Assembly (NCBI RefSeq): GCF_028128765.1 | Contig: NZ_LBJG01000074.1 | Span: 1-34,531 of the forward strand | Direction of reading: 5' to 3' | DNA from: Bradyrhizobium sp. CCBAU 51627 | GTDB taxonomy: Bacteria > Pseudomonadota > Alphaproteobacteria > Rhizobiales > Xanthobacteraceae | Length of the DNA: 34,531 nt | In this document: positions 1 through 9,759 of the stretch, in pieces | Position numbering within the stretch: the first letter of the stretch is position 1 | Layout: each line of letters opens with the position of its first letter | The notes under the pieces: model-generated | The model's input: the letters and a program-made list of their open reading frames with translations, nothing else | Told to the model about the DNA's origin: nothing | The model's database searches: none | Made by a program: the position numbers and the translations under genes

Positions 1-27
1 CATGCTGGCCTCCTTCCAGCCAGCATG
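1..27. repeat. Perfect inverted repeat at window edge
   Basis: Positions 1-9 (CATGCTGGC) are the exact reverse complement of 19-27, with a 9-base loop. It lies about 60 bases beyond the stop codon of the minus-strand M20 peptidase. It could fold in that gene's 3' transcript, but no T-run is visible because the window ends. Terminator or protein-binding palindrome are both possible. Confidence 0.4.
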
Positions 28-88
28 GTGAATCAGAAAGAAGCTGATTTGGGAATCCCAAATCGATTCAACCTAACCTCATCCCGCT

Positions 89-1237
89 TTAGCCCTTCAG
101 AATCGCCAGCGCCAGCGCCTGCGCGCGCGGCACGATGCTGTCGAGCTCGAGATATTCCTCCGGCGTGTGCGCGAGCCCACCGACCGGCCCGAGGCCGCAG
201 ATGGTCGGCGTACCCACAGCGGCGGTGAAGCCGGAATCGGCGCAGCCGCCGGAGAACTCGCCCTGGAGCGTGGTGAGGCCGACCTGCCTCGCGGCCGCCT
301 GGTAACCCTCGAACAGCGCCTTCGAGGCCTCGCTCTGCACCAGCGGCACGAACTCGCCCTTGATCGTCAGTGCAGCGCTGGTGCCCGGAACGAACGATGT
401 CGCAACGATCTTTTCGATTGCGGCCATCACCCTCGTGCGGTCGGCGGGATCGACATAGCGCATGTCGATCTGACCCTCGGCGTAAGGCGCCGTCGTGTTG
501 ACGGACTGTCCGCCCGAGACGAGGCCGACATTGAGCGTGATGCCCTTGTCGAGATCGGTCAGTGCGTGGATCTGAACGATCTTGTGCGCGAGCTCGCCGA
601 TCGCGCTGACGCCCGCCGCGAAATTCGCACCGGAATGCGCCGCCTTGCCGGTGATGGCAAGATGCATGAAGATGCCGCCCTTGCGCCCGGTGACGACGTT
701 GCCCGTGGGACGGCCCGGCTCGGAATTGAACACGGCGCGCGCAGCGCGTCCTTCGCGCTCGATCACGGAGCGCGACGATGGCGAGCCGATCTCTTCGTCC
801 GAAGTGATCAGCACCTTGATCGGATGAGGCGAGCCGCCGAATTTGTGGAAGGCGGTCGCCACGAACACGTTCATGACGAGGCCGGACTTCATGTCGGCGA
901 CGCCGGGCCCGTAGGCGCGACCCTCCCGGATCGTGAAGGGGCGGCGCTTGGCTTCATCTTTGCCGAACACGGTGTCGCGATGCCCCATCAACAGCACCGG
1001 CTTTTCGTTGCTGCCGGGTTTTGCCACCTCGGCATGGATCGCGTCGCCGAACGTGGCGTTGGCCTCGCGCCGGGACGGAATGCCGTGCTCGGCAAAATGC
1101 CGTTCGAACCGCGCACCGACCGCATCGACGCCTTCTTTGTCATAGGACCCGGAATCGATGTTCACGACGTCGCGGAGCAGGTCGATCATGGCCTGCTTCT
1201 GCGACGCCAGCCAATCCGTGATTTGAGCTTCAGACAT
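89..1237 (-). CDS. M20 family metallopeptidase (carboxypeptidase G2-like)
   Basis: The 382-residue protein is a cytoplasmic dinuclear-zinc hydrolase of the M20/M28 fold, most like the glutamate carboxypeptidase (CPG2) branch that removes a C-terminal amino acid from peptides or N-acyl amino acids. The metal-site motifs appear in order: MGHRDT (His86, Asp88), GVADMKSG (Asp115 bridging), DEEIG (Glu148 catalytic base, Glu149), SEPG (Glu173) and LAHTPEEY (His357). A dimerisation-type lid domain fits between about 185 and 300. No signal peptide is seen. A GAGGGA ribosome site lies just before the ATG at 1237. It stands alone, downstream of the flbD terminator. Substrate cannot be told from the sequence; succinyl-diaminopimelate desuccinylase and ArgE-type deacetylases are less likely. 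Confidence 0.85.
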   Translation of the reverse strand: MSEAQITDWLASQKQAMIDLLRDVVNIDSGSYDKEGVDAVGARFERHFAEHGIPSRREANATFGDAIHAEVAKPGSNEKPVLLMGHRDTVFGKDEAKRRPFTIREGRAYGPGVADMKSGLVMNVFVATAFHKFGGSPHPIKVLITSDEEIGSPSSRSVIEREGRAARAVFNSEPGRPTGNVVTGRKGGIFMHLAITGKAAHSGANFAAGVSAIGELAHKIVQIHALTDLDKGITLNVGLVSGGQSVNTTAPYAEGQIDMRYVDPADRTRVMAAIEKIVATSFVPGTSAALTIKGEFVPLVQSEASKALFEGYQAAARQVGLTTLQGEFSGGCADSGFTAAVGTPTICGLGPVGGLAHTPEEYLELDSIVPRAQALALAILKG

Positions 1238-1346
1238 GTGGTCCCTCGCGTGGTTCTCACGCGGGGTTATAAGGCCTGGTGCCGCGGTGACCTAGTGGCG
1301 AGATGCGGTGCGGCCATGTGTTCGCTCCATGCCGCTATCATTTGGC

Positions 1347-1379
1347 AAAAGAATGCCCGGACCGGGTCCGGGCATTCTT
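1347..1379 (-). terminator. Rho-independent terminator of the fliF-flbD operon
   Basis: A 14-bp perfect stem (1349-1362 with 1366-1379) closes a 3-base loop. Read on the minus strand it ends in a T-rich run (TTCTTTT). It lies 23 bases after the flbD stop codon and before the M20 peptidase gene, so it separates the two transcription units. Confidence 0.85.
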
Positions 1380-1401
1380 ATCATTGGCTTTGCCGGAGCG
1401 C

Positions 1402-2787
<1,386 letters not shown>

Positions 2788-2841
2788 GTCAGTCTCCTGT
2801 CCGTCTGTTCGCGCTGCCGCGCGTCATTCGCTTTGCGCGCC

Positions 2842-3192
2842 TTAGCCGCGTTCCGTCTTGATGATTTCCGTCATGGTCACGCCGAGCTTGTCTTCGACCA
2901 GCACCACCTCGCCGCGGGCGACGAGCTTGTTGTTGACGTAGATGTCGATGGCCTCGCCGACACGGCGATCGAGCTCGAGCACGGTGCCGGGTCCGAGCTT
3001 CAACAGCTCGCCGACATCCATCTTGGAGCGGCCGAGCACCGCAGAGACCTGCACCGGCACGTCGAAGACGGCCTCAAGGTCTGCGGCGACACGCGCCGCA
3101 TATTCGTCCTCGTTGTAGCCGACGTCGGCGCCGGTGGGCGGCAACGGGCCGTTGAGATCGGGCAGCGGGACCTGTCCGTCGGTGTCGCTCAT
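2842..3192 (-). CDS. fliN: Flagellar motor switch protein FliN
   Basis: The 116-residue protein forms the distal part of the cytoplasmic C-ring that receives the chemotaxis signal and sets rotation direction. The SpoA/FliN domain fills about 38-112. It carries the usual hydrophobic patch (DVPVQVSAVLGRS) and the VGEAIDIYVNNKLVARGEVV segment that makes the beta-barrel dimer. The N-terminal 35 residues are Pro/Asp-rich, as in many alphaproteobacterial FliN. It starts 3 bases after the fliH stop, so the two genes are probably translationally coupled. Length is normal for the family. Confidence 0.9.
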   Translation of the reverse strand: MSDTDGQVPLPDLNGPLPPTGADVGYNEDEYAARVAADLEAVFDVPVQVSAVLGRSKMDVGELLKLGPGTVLELDRRVGEAIDIYVNNKLVARGEVVLVEDKLGVTMTEIIKTERG

Positions 3193-3195
3193 GGC

Positions 3196-3819
3196 TTAGT
3201 TCCCCTTGCGGGACGCGATATAGCGTCCGACCATGTCGTCGATCTTGGCCGCAATGGCGCTGCGCTCCAGCACGACACCGCCATCGGCCCACTCGATCCG
3301 GCAGTCGCCGGTGGCAATTTCAGGCTCGGCCAGGATCACCAGCCGTCCTTCGAAGCCGCTCTGCTTGGCGAGCCGCTCGATCTTCTCGCGCGCGCTGTCG
3401 TAGAGCGCCTCGTTGATGCGGACGACCAGATGCGGCGTCGCGACGAGATGCGAGAAGCAGTCCTTGACCAGCGCCATGATCTCGCCAAGCGGCTCGGCGG
3501 CGATCAGGTCGGCGCACAGCTTGCGCGCCACGGCGATTGCGACCTCGACCGCCTCTGTCTCCATTTTGGTCTCGATGTTGCCGATGCCCGACGCGACGCC
3601 CCGGATACCAATACTGATCTCTTCCATGGCAAGTGCAACGCGGCGGTCGCTCTCGGCCTTGGCCTCGCGCTGACCCGCGACAAAGCCGTCTTGATAGGCG
3701 CGCGCTTCGGCTTCCGCGACTTTCTGCGCGATTTCGGCCGCGGTCGCGGCCTTCTCGCGCGTCCGGTCGGGCGCGGCGAAGTCGGTGTCGAACAGGAATT
3801 TGGCGGGAGCACCCATCAA
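3196..3819 (-). CDS. fliH: Flagellar export apparatus regulator FliH (FlbE-type)
   Basis: The 207-residue protein matches FliH, the stator-like partner of the flagellar export ATPase FliI. FliH dimerises through a helical N-terminal half and docks cargo at FliN and FlhA. An Ala/Glu-rich helix with coiled-coil character spans about 20-75, and the globular C-terminal domain (LVVRINEALYDSARE, GDCRIEWADGGVVLERSAIAAKID) spans about 105-200. The start codon overlaps the end of fliG by 4 bases, and fliN follows 3 bases after. In Caulobacter the gene at this place is called flbE. Sequence conservation in FliH is low, so the call rests mainly on the C-terminal motif and position. Confidence 0.85.
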   Translation of the reverse strand: MMGAPAKFLFDTDFAAPDRTREKAATAAEIAQKVAEAEARAYQDGFVAGQREAKAESDRRVALAMEEISIGIRGVASGIGNIETKMETEAVEVAIAVARKLCADLIAAEPLGEIMALVKDCFSHLVATPHLVVRINEALYDSAREKIERLAKQSGFEGRLVILAEPEIATGDCRIEWADGGVVLERSAIAAKIDDMVGRYIASRKGN

Positions 3820-4910
3820 TACACCAGCTCGTCGTCAGCGCGGTTCTTGGTCAGCATGATCTCGCCTTTGGCGGCGAGGTCCTTGGCGAGGTTGACCAGC
3901 AGCGCCTGGGCCTCGTCGACGTCGCGCAGGCGCACCGGCCCCATCGCCGCCATGTCGTCCTGCAGCATCTTGGCCGCGCGCGAGGACATGTTGCCGAAGA
4001 AGAAGTTGCGGACGTCCTCGTTGGCGCTTTTCAGCGCCACACCGAGCTTGTCCTTGTCGACGTTGCGCATCAAGGTCTGGGCCGAGCCGGAATCGAGCTT
4101 AACGAGGTCGTCGAAGGTGAACATCAGCGCCTTGATGCGCTCGGCCGATTCCCGGTTGTCCTCTTCGAGCGAGGTGATGAAACGGGTTTCGGTCTGGCGG
4201 TCGAAATTGTTGAAGATTTCCGCCATCACCTCGTGGGCGTCGCGCCGACGGGTCTGCGACAGGTTCGACATGAATTCGGTGCGCAGCGTCTTCTCCACGC
4301 TCTCGATCACTTCCTTCTGAACCGCCTCCATCTTCAGCATGCGGTTGACGACGTCGAGCGCGAGATCTTCGGGGAAAATGCCGAGCACGCGCGCCGCATG
4401 TTCCGGCTTCAGCTTCGACAGCACCACGGCGATGGTCTGCGGATATTCGTTCTTGAGGTAGTTGGCGAGAACCTCTTCCTGCACGTTGGAGAGCTTCTCC
4501 CACATGTTGCGTCCCGCGGGGCCGCGGATCTCGTCCATGATGCCGTTGACGCGCTCCGGCGGCAGATACTGCTGGAGCAGGCGCTCGGTCGCATCGAAAT
4601 TGCCCATCAGCGCGCCCGAGGCCGACATGCGCGAGACGAACTCGAGCAGCATATCCTCGACCGTGTCGACCTCGACGGTGCCGAGTGTCGACATTTCCAG
4701 CGAGAGATGGCGCACCTCGTCGTCGTCGAGCAGGCCCCAGATCTTGCCGCCATACTGTTCGCCGAGCGCCAACATCAGGATCGCGGCGCGCTTCGGACCT
4801 GACAATGCCTCGGTCTTGCCGCCGCCCTGCCGGTTGCCGGCGCGCTGACCGAGCGTGGAGATCACGCTGGTGATGTCGTTCGAGTTGGCGTTTTGCAAGG
4901 AGGCGGCCAT
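3816..4910 (-). CDS. fliG: Flagellar motor switch protein FliG
   Basis: The 364-residue protein links the MS ring (FliF) to the C ring and carries the torque-generating surface. The N-terminal FliF-binding part is seen around 38-110 (GPKRAAILMLALGE). The middle domain includes the EHAARVLGIFPEDLA stretch. The C-terminal domain holds the charged torque helix (FTFDDLVKLD) followed by MSSRAAKMLQDDMAAMGPVRLRDV in two pieces. It follows fliF by 32 bases and overlaps fliH by 4. The extra 35 N-terminal residues are polar and low in complexity; a later start is possible, but none has a better ribosome site. Confidence 0.93.
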   Translation of the reverse strand: MAASLQNANSNDITSVISTLGQRAGNRQGGGKTEALSGPKRAAILMLALGEQYGGKIWGLLDDDEVRHLSLEMSTLGTVEVDTVEDMLLEFVSRMSASGALMGNFDATERLLQQYLPPERVNGIMDEIRGPAGRNMWEKLSNVQEEVLANYLKNEYPQTIAVVLSKLKPEHAARVLGIFPEDLALDVVNRMLKMEAVQKEVIESVEKTLRTEFMSNLSQTRRRDAHEVMAEIFNNFDRQTETRFITSLEEDNRESAERIKALMFTFDDLVKLDSGSAQTLMRNVDKDKLGVALKSANEDVRNFFFGNMSSRAAKMLQDDMAAMGPVRLRDVDEAQALLVNLAKDLAAKGEIMLTKNRADDELVY

Positions 4911-4942
4911 GTCAGATCACTTCTTGATTCAATTGGCTTCGG

Positions 4943-6559
4943 TTACTTCGTGGGCTCCGCCAACCACTGACGGATGATGGCGACGGTTTCGTTGGGGTTG
5001 CGCTCGGCGAGCTCGCCGACGCGATGCACGGACTGGGCGTGGACCTGGCCCTGGATGGTGGCAACGTCGATCGCGCTGGCGGCACCGCCCGGGATCAGCG
5101 CCTGGCCGGCGGCGGCCGGCGCGGCTTCTTCGGACGACGCGGGGCCGGAGAGCACGCCTGATATGGCGGCGGCGACTTCGTCGGAGGCGAGGATGCGCTT
5201 CACCAGCGGGCGGATCACCATGAACATCACGACCAGGCCGAGCAGCATCATCACGCCGAGCTCGACGAAATACATGATGTCGTCCTTGGTGAACTGCAGC
5301 ATGCCAAGGAAGCCGGAGGGCTCGGCGATCGGCGCGGTGGAGGGGGCGTCGGCAAAGCGCAGATTGACGACCTCGACCTGGTCGCCGCGCTTCTGGTCGA
5401 AGCCGATCGCCGAACGCACCAGGGTGGCGATGCGGTCGAGCTGCTCCTTGGTCCGATCGGTGTAGACGAGCTCGCCCTTGTCGTTCTTGGAATAGATGCC
5501 GTCGACCAGCACCGCGACCGAGATGCGGTTGACCCGGCCTGCCTCGGTCACCTCGGTCTTGGTGGTGCGGGAGATCTCGTAATTATTGGTCTCCTCGGAC
5601 TTCTTGGTCTGGTCCTTCGCCGCAACGCCGCTGTTCTGCTGGTTGCCGGGAAGCTCGTTATTGACGGTGACCTGGCCGTTGGTGTCGGCGGTGAGGCTGC
5701 TTTCCTCGCGGGTCTGGGTCGAGCGCAGCACGCGGCCCTCGGGATCGAACTTGTCCGAGGTCTGGGTGATCTTGTTGAAGTCGAAATCGGCGGAGAGCTG
5801 GACGCGGGCGCGGCCCGAACCGACCACGGAGGAAACGATGTCCTCGACCTCCTTGCGCAGCCGCTTTTCGAAGGCGATGCGCCGGTCGTCGCCTGCGGCC
5901 TGCTCCGGATCGGTGGCGGCGCCGTCTGCGAGCAGTTGGCCGGACTCATCTACGATCGAGACCCGCTGCGGCTTCAGGCCGTTGACTGCGGAAGCAACGA
6001 GGTGGCGGATGGCGCGGATCTGCTGGGCTTCGAGCGAGCCGCGGACCCGCACCACGATGGAGGCCGACGGCTCCGGCGCCGCGCGCGCGAACAGCGGACG
6101 CTCGGGCAGGACGAGGTGGACGCGGGCGGCCTGGATCCGGTCGATGGCGCGGATGGTGCGGGCGAGTTCGCCCTCCAGTGCCCTCAGATGATTGATGTTC
6201 TGGACGAAAGAGGTGGTGCCGAGCGCGTCCGACTTGTCAAAGACCTCGTAGCCGACGCCGCCGCCCTTGGGCAGGCCGCCCTCCGCGAGCTTCATGCGCA
6301 GGCGGGTGACCTTGTCCTTGGGCACCATGATGATGCTGCCATCATTGCGCAGCTCGTACTGGATGCCCTGGCGCTCCAAATCTTTGATAATGCTGGAGGA
6401 ATCCTCCATGCTGAGATCGGTGAACAGCGTCGTCATCTGCGGCGTGGTGACGCGCATGATGACGAACGCGAAGAAGCCGATGAGCGCGGCGGTGACCGCG
6501 ATCATCGCCCCGAAGCGAGCGGCGCCGATACCTTTTAAGAAGTCCGCAAGACCTTGCAA
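4943..6559 (-). CDS. fliF: Flagellar MS-ring protein FliF
   Basis: The 538-residue inner-membrane protein builds the MS ring, the first structure of the basal body and the housing of the export gate. Transmembrane segments lie at about 17-38 and about 428-450. Between them is the large periplasmic ring-building region, with the YscJ-type motif LARTIRAIDRIQAARVHLVL split around 130-150. The cytoplasmic C-terminus ends in the FliG-binding element (NPNETVAIIRQWL). A Thr/Asn/Gln-rich loop near 290-320 matches the variable beta-collar insertion. It heads the operon fliF-fliG-fliH-fliN-flbD. A 180-base region before it holds a palindrome and TTAAC repeats that look regulatory. Confidence 0.95.
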   Translation of the reverse strand: MQGLADFLKGIGAARFGAMIAVTAALIGFFAFVIMRVTTPQMTTLFTDLSMEDSSSIIKDLERQGIQYELRNDGSIIMVPKDKVTRLRMKLAEGGLPKGGGVGYEVFDKSDALGTTSFVQNINHLRALEGELARTIRAIDRIQAARVHLVLPERPLFARAAPEPSASIVVRVRGSLEAQQIRAIRHLVASAVNGLKPQRVSIVDESGQLLADGAATDPEQAAGDDRRIAFEKRLRKEVEDIVSSVVGSGRARVQLSADFDFNKITQTSDKFDPEGRVLRSTQTREESSLTADTNGQVTVNNELPGNQQNSGVAAKDQTKKSEETNNYEISRTTKTEVTEAGRVNRISVAVLVDGIYSKNDKGELVYTDRTKEQLDRIATLVRSAIGFDQKRGDQVEVVNLRFADAPSTAPIAEPSGFLGMLQFTKDDIMYFVELGVMMLLGLVVMFMVIRPLVKRILASDEVAAAISGVLSGPASSEEAAPAAAGQALIPGGAASAIDVATIQGQVHAQSVHRVGELAERNPNETVAIIRQWLAEPTK

Positions 6560-6606
6560 GCAACCGCCCCGACAGATTCGACCCGCATTCCAAGAGCGGA
6601 CGAGTG

Positions 6607-6619
6607 GGCAATTATTGCC
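6607..6619. promoter_or_regulatory. Palindrome GGCAA-N3-TTGCC upstream of fliF (candidate FlbD site)
   Basis: The sequence GGCAATTATTGCC is a perfect 5-bp inverted repeat with a 3-base centre, 54 bases before the fliF start. The same arms occur upstream of fliK at 9874-9886. In Caulobacter FlbD represses fliF by binding close to its promoter, and this position is right for that. Assignment to FlbD is inference from the shared motif and the presence of flbD in the operon. Confidence 0.5.
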
Positions 6620-6640
6620 TAGGTGATGGTTTCGATATGG

Positions 6641-6654
6641 TTAACGAAGGTTAA
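6641..6654. promoter_or_regulatory. Paired TTAA half-sites upstream of fliF (possible CtrA box)
   Basis: On the plus strand TTAACGAAGGTTAA has two TTAA half-sites with 6 bases between them. The Caulobacter CtrA box is TTAA-N7-TTAA, so the spacing is one base short. On the minus strand it reads as two direct TTAAC copies. Position about 85-95 bases before fliF, a CtrA-controlled gene in Caulobacter, makes it worth recording. Confidence 0.3.
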
Positions 6655-6680
6655 GAGCTGAGACAAAAGGGGCGAACATG

Positions 6681-6713
6681 AAAAAAATCGGCCTCGCAGG
6701 GCGAGGCTGATTT
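6681..6713 (-). terminator. Rho-independent terminator after sciP
   Basis: A 7-bp GC stem (6691-6697 with 6701-6707), extended by a G-T wobble and AATC/GATT, closes a 3-base loop. On the minus strand it is followed by seven T residues. It lies about 30 bases beyond the sciP stop and ends that transcript before the fliF promoter region. Confidence 0.85.
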
Positions 6714-6741
6714 CGTCAAAAGCAGCAGATTTCCGGATTGC

Positions 6742-7017
6742 TTACTGGCGATATTGCTGGATGCGGGTGGTGCGCAGACCCGCCAGACCATGCTGGTCGA
6801 TGGAAAACTGCCAGGAGAGGAATTCGTCGACCGTCAGGGTATAACGGCTGCAGGCCTCCTCCAGCGAGAGAAGTCCACCACGCACTGCGGCGACGACTTC
6901 GGCCTTGCGGCGGATGACCCAGCGTTTGGTGCCGGGTGCGGGCAGATCTGCAATCGTCAGCGGACTGCCGTCCGGCCCGATGACGTATTTTACCCTCGGG
7001 CGATGGGGTTCTGTCAT
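6742..7017 (-). CDS. sciP: CtrA inhibitor SciP (DUF1153 protein)
   Basis: The 91-residue protein is a DUF1153 member. In Caulobacter its homologue SciP binds the master cell-cycle regulator CtrA and blocks its activity at target promoters in G1 cells. The hallmark segments are PRVKYVIGPDGSPLTIADLP near the N-terminus and the helix-turn-helix part KAEVVAAVRGGLLSLEEACS followed by LTVDEFLSWQ. The ATG at 7017 is preferred to one seven codons upstream because family members start at MTEPHRP-like sequence. It is a single-gene unit with its own terminator between the flagellar fliF and flgD operons, which suits a role in timing flagellar expression. Confidence 0.85.
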   Translation of the reverse strand: MTEPHRPRVKYVIGPDGSPLTIADLPAPGTKRWVIRRKAEVVAAVRGGLLSLEEACSRYTLTVDEFLSWQFSIDQHGLAGLRTTRIQQYRQ

Positions 7018-7240
7018 GGCGTACTCACAAACTCTCAACCACTGAACTCACGCCATAACCCTACGCGTGCCGGCTTAAAAATCCGCTAAGCCTAAGGCTT
7101 CAATACAATTCTCGTTGAATCCGGCTGGAACGAAACCGGCCCGGCGGGCTGAAACGGTGATTTCAGCCGGCCGAGCGGGGTCTTCGTAAATACTTTACTA
7201 ACGAATGGGGGCCGGCGCGCTGGTGCAGAGGCCCGTCGAC
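7018..7240. other. Intergenic region upstream of sciP
   Basis: No gene is visible. It must contain the sciP promoter, but no clear -35/-10 or TTAA-N7-TTAA box was found. A perfect 8-bp inverted repeat, GGCTGAAA and TTTCAGCC (7147-7154 and 7161-7168, 6-base loop), sits in a GC-rich stretch and may be a small hairpin. Confidence 0.4.
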
Positions 7241-7362
7241 GTCGTCCTGGCGAAAGGCAGGACCCTGTTACCCCAAAGCGCAGTTTGGCGAAGACTCGGA
7301 GTAACCTCTCCGCCCCAAAATGACGTTCGGTGGCTATGGTCCTGGCTTTCGCCAGGACGACA
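7241..7362. repeat. 122-bp palindromic intergenic repeat
   Basis: The outer 24 bases (7241-7264) and the last 24 bases (7339-7362) are reverse complements with one mismatch. Each arm is itself a hairpin around CCTGGCGAAAG. The centre contains GGCGAAGACTCGGAG. I recognise this layout as a repeat scattered between genes in Bradyrhizobium; copy number cannot be judged from one window. It lies just past the flgD stop (7389) and could also end that transcript. A non-autonomous mobile (MITE-like) origin is possible. Confidence 0.7.
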
Positions 7363-7388
7363 CCGAGTATGTCGCAGCGGAATCGACC

Positions 7389-8096
7389 TTAATTGCTGCT
7401 GGTCGCGACGATGGTCTTCACCTGGCTCAGCGTGTAGCTGTTGCCGTCGATGCTGAGCAGCGGCGGTGACTGGGTCAGGTCGACCGACGAGACCACGCCC
7501 TGCACCTGGGCTGCGATGCCGACATTGTTGCCGGCGACGTCCTTGCCGGTCGCCGTGATCGTGTACTTGCCGTCAGGCCATTGCGTGCCGTCATTGCCCT
7601 GGCCGTTCCAGGTGAAGGGAACATCCGAGGCGGCGCCGGCGGTGTATTTGCCGGTGAATACGGTCTGGCCGCTGGAATTGGCGATGGAAATATCGACGGT
7701 GGCATCGGTCGGCACATTGAGATGCCAGGTCGCGGACGAGCTCTTCATCGTCGCGGTGGTGCCGTCGACCACGGCGGTCTTGCCGACGAAGCCGAGCGCC
7801 TGGGTTGCCTGCGTGGTCTGCTGCAGGGTCACGAGCTGCGACAGCGAGTCGTTGGTCTTGAGCTGCTGCTCAACGCCGGCGAACTGAACCAGTTGCTGGG
7901 TGAACTGGTTGGTGTCGAGCGGATCGAGCGGGTTCTGGTTCTGCAGCTGCGTGGTCAGCAGCGTCAGAAAGGTCTGGAAATTGCCGGCGAGCGTCGCGCC
8001 CGTGGTCGAGCTCAGGCTCGAGTTCGAGGAGGATTTCGGGACATCGGTCGTGCCGGAGACGACGGAAGGGGCGGTGGCGGCATTCGTGGTGGTCAT
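7389..8096 (-). CDS. flgD: Flagellar hook-capping protein FlgD
   Basis: The 235-residue exported scaffold caps the growing hook so that FlgE subunits can polymerise. The conserved N-terminal FlgD signature is clear at about 32-85: FLTLLTTQLQNQNPLDPLD followed by TNQFTQQLVQFAGVEQQL. The C-terminal half (about 105-200) is the Ig/FlgD-tudor part, with TFNGxD-like sequence PFTWNGQGNDGTQWPDGKY. There is no Sec signal, as expected for a type III flagellar export substrate. It begins 12 bases after fliK and is cotranscribed with it. Length is ordinary for the family. Confidence 0.93.
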   Translation of the reverse strand: MTTTNAATAPSVVSGTTDVPKSSSNSSLSSTTGATLAGNFQTFLTLLTTQLQNQNPLDPLDTNQFTQQLVQFAGVEQQLKTNDSLSQLVTLQQTTQATQALGFVGKTAVVDGTTATMKSSSATWHLNVPTDATVDISIANSSGQTVFTGKYTAGAASDVPFTWNGQGNDGTQWPDGKYTITATGKDVAGNNVGIAAQVQGVVSSVDLTQSPPLLSIDGNSYTLSQVKTIVATSSN

Positions 8097-8108
8097 GGCG
8101 AATACTCC

Positions 8109-9722
8109 TCACACTCTGATATCGACGCCGCTGCTCGATCCGAGCATGCGGCCATAGCTGCGGCTGACGGGCGCGGCGGTCGCCTGATCGTCCTCGCTGA
8201 TGATCAGCCGGCGCGCATTGCCGGAATTGTCGTTGTTCTGGCCGGAGTTCTGTCCCGGCGAATTCTGGTCGCGCAGGCTGAAGGAGAGCCCGTTGCTGCC
8301 GGTCTTGAGGCCGGCGTCGTCGAGCGCGCGCTGCAATTGCGGCGCGTCCTGCCGCAGCATCTGCAGCGTCTCTGGCTTCTCGACGGTGACATGCGAGGTG
8401 ACCTGGCCGTTGCGGTCGACATTGATGCGCACGTCGATGCGGCCGAGATCGACCGGATCGAGGCTGATGTCGAAGCGGGTCTTGCCTGCGCGCGCGGCAG
8501 CGGCGATCTCGACCGGGATGCCGCTGATCGGCACCGCCGCCGAATTCGCCGCGGTCGCGGTCAGCGTCGCAGTGGAGGCGGTCGCTGCCGAGGTCGTCGC
8601 CGTCAGTGGCGCCTGCATGGCGTTGGCGGCTTGTGTGCTGGTGTCGGTCGCCGCAGCAGCAACGGCTTGCGGATCGACATGGGCGTGCGTCGTCGGCGCG
8701 GCCGGCGTGGCGTCAGCAGCGCGGTTGGCCGCATCAGCCTTGGTCTCGGTCGCGATCGTATCAGCCTGCGGCTTGGCGGCTTGTAGATGGGCGGCGGCAT
8801 TGGCCGCGGCCGTCGCGGTATTTTGCGCGGAGGTCATTGCCTGAGCCGTCTTGCCGGCGTCCTGGCCGATGTTGGAGACGTCGGTCTGGCCTTGAGCAGT
8901 TGCTGCCGCCTTGAACGAGACCTTCGGCGTGCCCTGGTCGGCCGCGGTGACGTGCGCAGCTTTCGCCGTGACATCGGTTGCGGTGGCGTCGGTGCCCGCA
9001 ACAGCCACCTCAGCCGGCGCGGCCTTTGCGTCGGTGGTTTTGGCATCGCCGCTCTTGGCGGTCTTGCCGGTCGCATCCGTCTTCGTGCCGGCGATCTGCG
9101 CCGCTGTCGAAGCGCTGGCCGCAATGCCGGCCGCGGCGATCGTCAGCGGTGAGGAAGCGGTGCCCGTGGCCTGGCTGGCTGCGTTGGGGTCGGCGGGTAC
9201 AGCGGGCGCGGCGACGGGTACGGCGGTCAGATCGGGCGTCGCTGCCGGCGTCGCGGCGGCCTGGGCGGCAGAGGCATCCACCGCCGCGGCGAGGCCGTCG
9301 GTGCTACCCGTATTCTCGGTCTTCGTGCTGTCGGACTTGTCGCCCGGCTTGGGGGCGGAGGCGTCAGACTTGTCCTTGGTCTTGCCGTCAGTCTTGGTGG
9401 GAGTGACCGGCGTATCGCTGGCCGTCATCGTCGACGAATCCGAGGCGTCGCTCGTCTTGCTCTGCGAAGGCTGGTCGGTCGAGGAGCCGTCGCGCGCGCC
9501 CAGGTCTGACGAGGTCGACGACGAGGAGCAATCGCTCCGCCGCGGCGCCGGATCCTGGCTCGGGGGCGGTGCGCTGTTGCTGATCGCCTGGGTGTTGCTG
9601 TCGACCAGCGCGCCGAAGGAGTCGCTCGGCGCGGTGTCCTTGTGGGTCTGGGACCGGGCAGGCTTTTGCTGCGCGCTCGAGACTTGCGCACTTGCCGCTA
9701 CGTCTGACGTAACACCGACCAC
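8109..9722 (-). CDS. fliK: Flagellar hook-length control protein FliK
   Basis: The 537-residue protein is exported during hook building, measures hook length and switches the export gate from hook to filament substrates. About 400 residues are low-complexity Ala/Thr/Asp/Ser, the disordered ruler part. The C-terminal Flg_hook domain at about 395-500 is well conserved (RFDISLDPVDLGRIDVRI, LQMLRQDAPQLQRALDDAG). The start is GTG at 9722, with AAGGGG eight bases before it. A sigma-54 promoter lies about 40 bases upstream, and flgD follows in the same operon. FliK genes are poorly conserved outside the C-terminus; context and domain make the call secure. Confidence 0.88.
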   Translation of the reverse strand: MVGVTSDVAASAQVSSAQQKPARSQTHKDTAPSDSFGALVDSNTQAISNSAPPPSQDPAPRRSDCSSSSTSSDLGARDGSSTDQPSQSKTSDASDSSTMTASDTPVTPTKTDGKTKDKSDASAPKPGDKSDSTKTENTGSTDGLAAAVDASAAQAAATPAATPDLTAVPVAAPAVPADPNAASQATGTASSPLTIAAAGIAASASTAAQIAGTKTDATGKTAKSGDAKTTDAKAAPAEVAVAGTDATATDVTAKAAHVTAADQGTPKVSFKAAATAQGQTDVSNIGQDAGKTAQAMTSAQNTATAAANAAAHLQAAKPQADTIATETKADAANRAADATPAAPTTHAHVDPQAVAAAATDTSTQAANAMQAPLTATTSAATASTATLTATAANSAAVPISGIPVEIAAAARAGKTRFDISLDPVDLGRIDVRINVDRNGQVTSHVTVEKPETLQMLRQDAPQLQRALDDAGLKTGSNGLSFSLRDQNSPGQNSGQNNDNSGNARRLIISEDDQATAAPVSRSYGRMLGSSSGVDIRV

Positions 9723-9759
9723 AGGCGACCCCTTGAAAACATCTTCGGATCAGGAGGTT

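Noticed and set aside
6607..6619. GGCAATTATTGCC read as a sigma-54 promoter
   Set aside because: The GG and GC are 8 bases apart, not 10; it is better explained as a symmetric binding site.
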